Shown one piece after another: positions 14,442 to 16,700 of a DNA stretch of 16,700 bases. A model generated the notes under the pieces. It was given only the letters and a program-made list of their open reading frames with translations, searched no databases and was not told the DNA's origin. Source of the stretch: an uncultured Clostridia bacterium (lineage in GTDB: Bacteria > Bacillota > Clostridia > Oscillospirales > Ruminococcaceae); assembly GCA_947628385.1 (NCBI GenBank), contig CANQZS010000012.1, positions 1 to 16,700 on the forward strand. Direction: 5' to 3'. The first letter of the stretch is position 1; the number at the start of each line of letters is the position of its first letter. A program made the translations under genes and the position numbers.

Positions 14442-15271
14442 CGGTGATCCTTTACCACAACGCACTGACTGCCGTTCTCCTTGAACCTCAGCATGAAAAT
14501 ATCTTTAAGATAAGGAGTTATCTCCTCCTTGCCGTCGCAGTCCATGAAGTAAAAGCAGTCCTTATCATATCCGCAAAGCACAAGAGTATGGGAATTCCCT
14601 ATCCATGTAAATTTTCTTGACGTACCGTTTATTATCCATTCCGAGGGCTCGCGGTAGTTGTAGGCTTTCATATCGCGGCTTGCCCAGACTATCATCGGGA
14701 CTCCCTCGTCAACAAGCTTTTCAATATCCGCAGAATTCAGCTCATCAAGCTGTACCGCCTCGAAATCGGCGTTCATATCCGCAAAATATCTGTTCATAGT
14801 CTCAACTATGACCGGAGCGAAGCAGCCGTAGCCCCACCTGTAGGGATCTCCGGCAAACACCCTGTAAGGATCAGGACCGTGAGATACCATTTCATCATCA
14901 TATGTAAAATCGTCGTCCCATTTCAGATAATTATCGGTAAGGGAAAGCTTATCTATATCAAATCCGAGGTACTGCAAAACCGCCGCCGCACTGGTGACCT
15001 CGCAGCCTACCGGAAGCTCCGGATACTGGTCTATTATCGGAACGTCTAACACGGTCTTTCCAAACACTGAGGAGGGTTTTTCATATCCCTCTCCGAGCTG
15101 TTCAACGGTATAACCTCCGTAAAGAGTATGCGGATCGGCGTTAAGAGATTCATAGAGAGCCTCCTCTGCCGAACGCGAAGCCTGAAGATATTCCGTATAG
15201 GCATAGTCTGTGGCAAAGGTACACGCGGCAGTACACAATCCGAGCACGGTAACGAGCAGCGAATTTTTCAA
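14435..15271 (-). CDS. Secreted C39-like cysteine peptidase
   Basis: The 278-aa protein belongs to the papain-like C39 group (Peptidase_C39_2 type). It has a short N-terminal hydrophobic segment (about 3-20), a signal peptide or anchor. Catalytic features are Q82 and C90 in IIDQYPELPVGCEVTSA, H228 in GNSHTLVLCGYD, and D244 in FYFMDCDG as the probable third residue. The substrate is unknown; it is not fused to an ABC transporter as bacteriocin-processing C39 enzymes are. The start is a TTG at 15271, supported by the strong AAAGGAGGG at 15278-15286 and by a promoter just upstream. The gene is divergent from the phospholipase gene and convergent with the membrane protein gene. Confidence 0.9.
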   Translation of the reverse strand: MKNSLLVTVLGLCTAACTFATDYAYTEYLQASRSAEEALYESLNADPHTLYGGYTVEQLGEGYEKPSSVFGKTVLDVPIIDQYPELPVGCEVTSAAAVLQYLGFDIDKLSLTDNYLKWDDDFTYDDEMVSHGPDPYRVFAGDPYRWGYGCFAPVIVETMNRYFADMNADFEAVQLDELNSADIEKLVDEGVPMIVWASRDMKAYNYREPSEWIINGTSRKFTWIGNSHTLVLCGYDKDCFYFMDCDGKEEITPYLKDIFMLRFKENGSQCVVVKDHRQ

Positions 15272-15303
15272 GCGTTTCCCTCCTTTTCTGCATTATAAAA
15301 AAC

Positions 15304-15332
15304 ATTATAGCATAAAATATCAGATTTCGCAA
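15304..15332 (-). promoter_or_regulatory. Extended -10 promoter of the C39-like peptidase gene
   Basis: On the minus strand TTGCGA (15332-15327) is followed after 17 nt by TATAAT (15309-15304), with TGC immediately before the -10, an extended -10 element. The expected transcript start is about 25 nt before the TTG start codon. No equally clear promoter was found for the divergent gene in the same 112-bp spacer. Confidence 0.75.
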
Positions 15333-15383
15333 GAGCAGCAAATGCTTTTAAGTAAAAATTTTATAAAAAAGGAATGATCTTAT

Positions 15384-16223
15384 ATGACAGGACTTGTTTT
15401 AGAAGGCGGTACGTTCCGCGGCATATTCTCCGCAGGAATAATGGACTCATTCATCGAGGAGGGAATAGAGTTCCCATATGTAGCGGGAGTTTCAGCGGGA
15501 ATATCCAACGGTGTTTCCTACGTTTCCAAACAATTTGAAAGGAATATCGTTATCCTTGAAAAATACCGCAATGACAAGCGCTATCTCAGCATGAGGAATT
15601 TTGCAAAATGCAGGAGTATGTTCGGACTGGATTTTGTTTTCGGAGAGATACCGCGTTCCCTCGTTCCATTTGACTATGAGGAATTCCACAGATATACCGG
15701 AAAATGTCTTGTAGGAGTTACCAATGCGCTCACAGGAAAGCCGGAATTTTTCAATGCTCTCGACGATGATGAGAATTTTACATTCCTCAGAGCCACCTGT
15801 GCGATACCGGGGTATTTTCCCGCAATAATGATAAACGGCACGCCCTATTTTGACGGAGGGCTTTCCTGTCCGGTAGCGATCAAGCAGGCGCTCAAGGACG
15901 GCTGTTCAAAGGCAGTTATACTTCTTACTCAGCCGGAGGGCTTTGTAAAGAAATGCGGAAAGGGCAATATTGCCATAAGTCAGCTGATACGCAAAAAATA
16001 TCCGGAAATAGAAATGCTTCTGCTCACCCGTCACAAGCTTTACAACAAGCAGATGCAGTTCTGCAATGAGCTTGAACGCCGTGGAAAGGCTCTGATATTC
16101 CGTCCGTCGCACAAGCTCAACAGCTTTGAAAAGGACGAAAAGGCTCTTCGCGCCGTATGGCAGGAGGGCTATGAAATGGGCAAGGTGCGGGCGGAGGAGG
16201 TCCGCAAGTTCATGGAAAAATGA
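15384..16223 (+). CDS. Patatin-like phospholipase
   Basis: This 279-aa protein is a patatin-family lipid acyl hydrolase of the bacterial YjjU/RssA kind. It carries the glycine-rich oxyanion motif GGTFRG (8-13), the nucleophile elbow GVSAG (35-39, S37), and the DGG motif (D157 in YFDGG), giving the Ser-Asp dyad. No signal peptide is seen, so it is expected to be cytosolic or peripherally membrane-associated. The C-terminal section (about 190-279) is lysine- and arginine-rich and typical of the family. AAAAAAGGA lies 10 nt before the ATG. The gene is divergent from the C39-like peptidase gene. The substrate is unknown; all expected active-site residues are present. Confidence 0.93.
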   Translation: MTGLVLEGGTFRGIFSAGIMDSFIEEGIEFPYVAGVSAGISNGVSYVSKQFERNIVILEKYRNDKRYLSMRNFAKCRSMFGLDFVFGEIPRSLVPFDYEEFHRYTGKCLVGVTNALTGKPEFFNALDDDENFTFLRATCAIPGYFPAIMINGTPYFDGGLSCPVAIKQALKDGCSKAVILLTQPEGFVKKCGKGNIAISQLIRKKYPEIEMLLLTRHKLYNKQMQFCNELERRGKALIFRPSHKLNSFEKDEKALRAVWQEGYEMGKVRAEEVRKFMEK

Positions 16224-16345
16224 TATGCAAGGTCAGGCTTGCCGGTGCGGTCCCGAACGTCATAAATTTTTCGCAGAAATTTCCGACTGCATAACGATCT
16301 GAGCAAAGAATAATTCTGCTGTCGGAACAGAAAATAACAAAGGCA

Positions 16346-16370
16346 GCCGATCGGACTTATTCTGATCGGC
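16346..16370. repeat. 10-bp inverted repeat upstream of the small 57-aa gene
   Basis: GCCGATCGGA (16346-16355) and TCTGATCGGC (16361-16370) form a 10-bp stem with one G-U pair and a 5-nt loop. No U-run follows on the plus strand, so it is not a normal terminator for the phospholipase gene. It lies 33 bp before the small gene's start and may be a leader hairpin. Confidence 0.5.
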
Positions 16371-16403
16371 AATTTCCAAAAAATCCGAAAGGAACTGCGT
16401 TTT

Positions 16404-16577
16404 ATGGCACGATTTGAAAATCTTGACAAGCTTCTTGCGGGAAGCGACACGGCGAAAATTTATTTTGCCTCTCTTCCGGACTATGTTCAAGGGGCGGCTT
16501 TACGGAACGGCAGCAAGATCATGACCGAAGATGAGCTTCATCGTTTTGCGGAAAAGACGATGCACGAATTCAACTAA
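16404..16577 (+). CDS. Small 57-aa uncharacterised protein
   Basis: The frame starts with ATG at 16404 and encodes 57 residues, beginning MARFENLDKLLAGSDTAKIY and containing SLPDYVQGAAL and a C-terminal EDELHRFAEKTM helix. It is soluble, helical and slightly acidic to neutral. I recall very similar short proteins, with the pattern LPDYVQG and LHRYA, in many Ruminococcaceae, always without known function; this was not searched. GAAAGGA (16387-16393) lies about 10 nt before the ATG. The gene stands 180 bp after the phospholipase gene with a hairpin between them. Confidence 0.78.
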   Translation: MARFENLDKLLAGSDTAKIYFASLPDYVQGAALRNGSKIMTEDELHRFAEKTMHEFN

Positions 16578-16595
16578 AAAGCAATGCATAATTAA

Positions 16596-16659
16596 CAATT
16601 TTGCGCCGTAGGCGCAAAATTGAAAAGCTGGTCAAGCCAGACAAAACCTTTGGTTTTGT
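16596..16659. repeat. Cluster of three hairpins near the right edge
   Basis: Three inverted repeats follow one another: CAATTTTGCGCC/GGCGCAAAATTG (16596-16607 and 16611-16622, perfect 12 bp, loop GTA), CTGG/CCAG (16628-16631 and 16637-16640), and ACAAAACC/GGTTTTGT (16641-16648 and 16652-16659, perfect 8 bp, loop TTT). The first shares its TTTTGCGC core with the hairpin at 2662-2680. The cluster is followed by a GC-rich stretch to the window edge. It may be a dispersed repeat element that continues beyond the window. Confidence 0.7.
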
Positions 16660-16700
16660 TTTGCACAGACTTGCGGGGTCTAAGGGGAAAACGACCTGCG

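Noticed and set aside
14435..15271. Bacteriocin export system based on the C39-like domain
   Set aside because: There is no ABC transporter domain, no precursor peptide with a double-glycine leader, and no accessory gene next to it.
16346..16370. Terminator of the phospholipase gene
   Set aside because: The stem is good but no U-rich tract follows on the plus strand; kept only as an inverted repeat.

Overview
The window looks like chromosomal DNA from a gut or rumen Firmicute of the Ruminococcus type (Oscillospiraceae). This is inferred from a cellobiose 2-epimerase that, from memory, closely resembles the Ruminococcus albus enzyme, from the gene styles (zinc ribbon-TM-TPR proteins, LytTR/GHKL pairs), and from AT-rich spacers with sigma-A-like promoters and AGGAGG-type ribosome binding sites. 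No rRNA, tRNA, transposase, integrase, phage structural gene or CRISPR array was seen. Most of the window is housekeeping DNA with several uncharacterised small genes.

Layout. Positions 1-147 (minus) hold the N-terminus of a membrane protein, probably an FtsX-type ABC permease, cut by the window edge. Positions 148-533 are an AT-rich leader and promoter region with a perfect 10-bp dyad, a 12-bp palindrome and, at its right end, the terminator of the next operon. Positions 534-2532 (minus) are an Agr/VirR-type two-component system: a LytTR response regulator followed 7 nt later by a GHKL sensor kinase.

Positions 2682-11959 form one long minus-strand gene train. A perfect consensus promoter (TTGACA-17-TATAAT) precedes secA. 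It is followed by a DUF1015 protein, a cellobiose 2-epimerase, a 36-codon gene overlapping the epimerase stop by ATGA, a ComFB-family protein, a Cys4 zinc-finger-like protein of 554 aa, an unknown 213-aa protein, shikimate kinase, and a lipoprotein coupled to the kinase by another ATGA overlap. A strong intrinsic terminator at 2682-2712 closes the train. The largest internal gap is 83 bp (after secA) and holds a 12-bp triple repeat.

On the plus strand, 12009-14441 carry a promoter, a membrane-anchored zinc-ribbon/TPR protein with an exact 60-bp in-frame tandem repeat, and a five-helix membrane protein. The latter converges, with a 7-bp overlap, on a secreted C39-like cysteine peptidase (minus, TTG start). 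That peptidase gene is divergent from a patatin-like phospholipase gene (15384-16223, plus). A 57-aa small protein follows at 16404-16577. The right edge is a cluster of hairpins that shares a core with the hairpin at 2662-2680.

No clear-cut new defence or mobile system is visible. The best candidates for unknown biology are the small coupled gene and its neighbours (ComFB, Cys4 protein, 213-aa protein) inside the secA train, the structured leader of the permease, and the dispersed hairpin and repeat elements.
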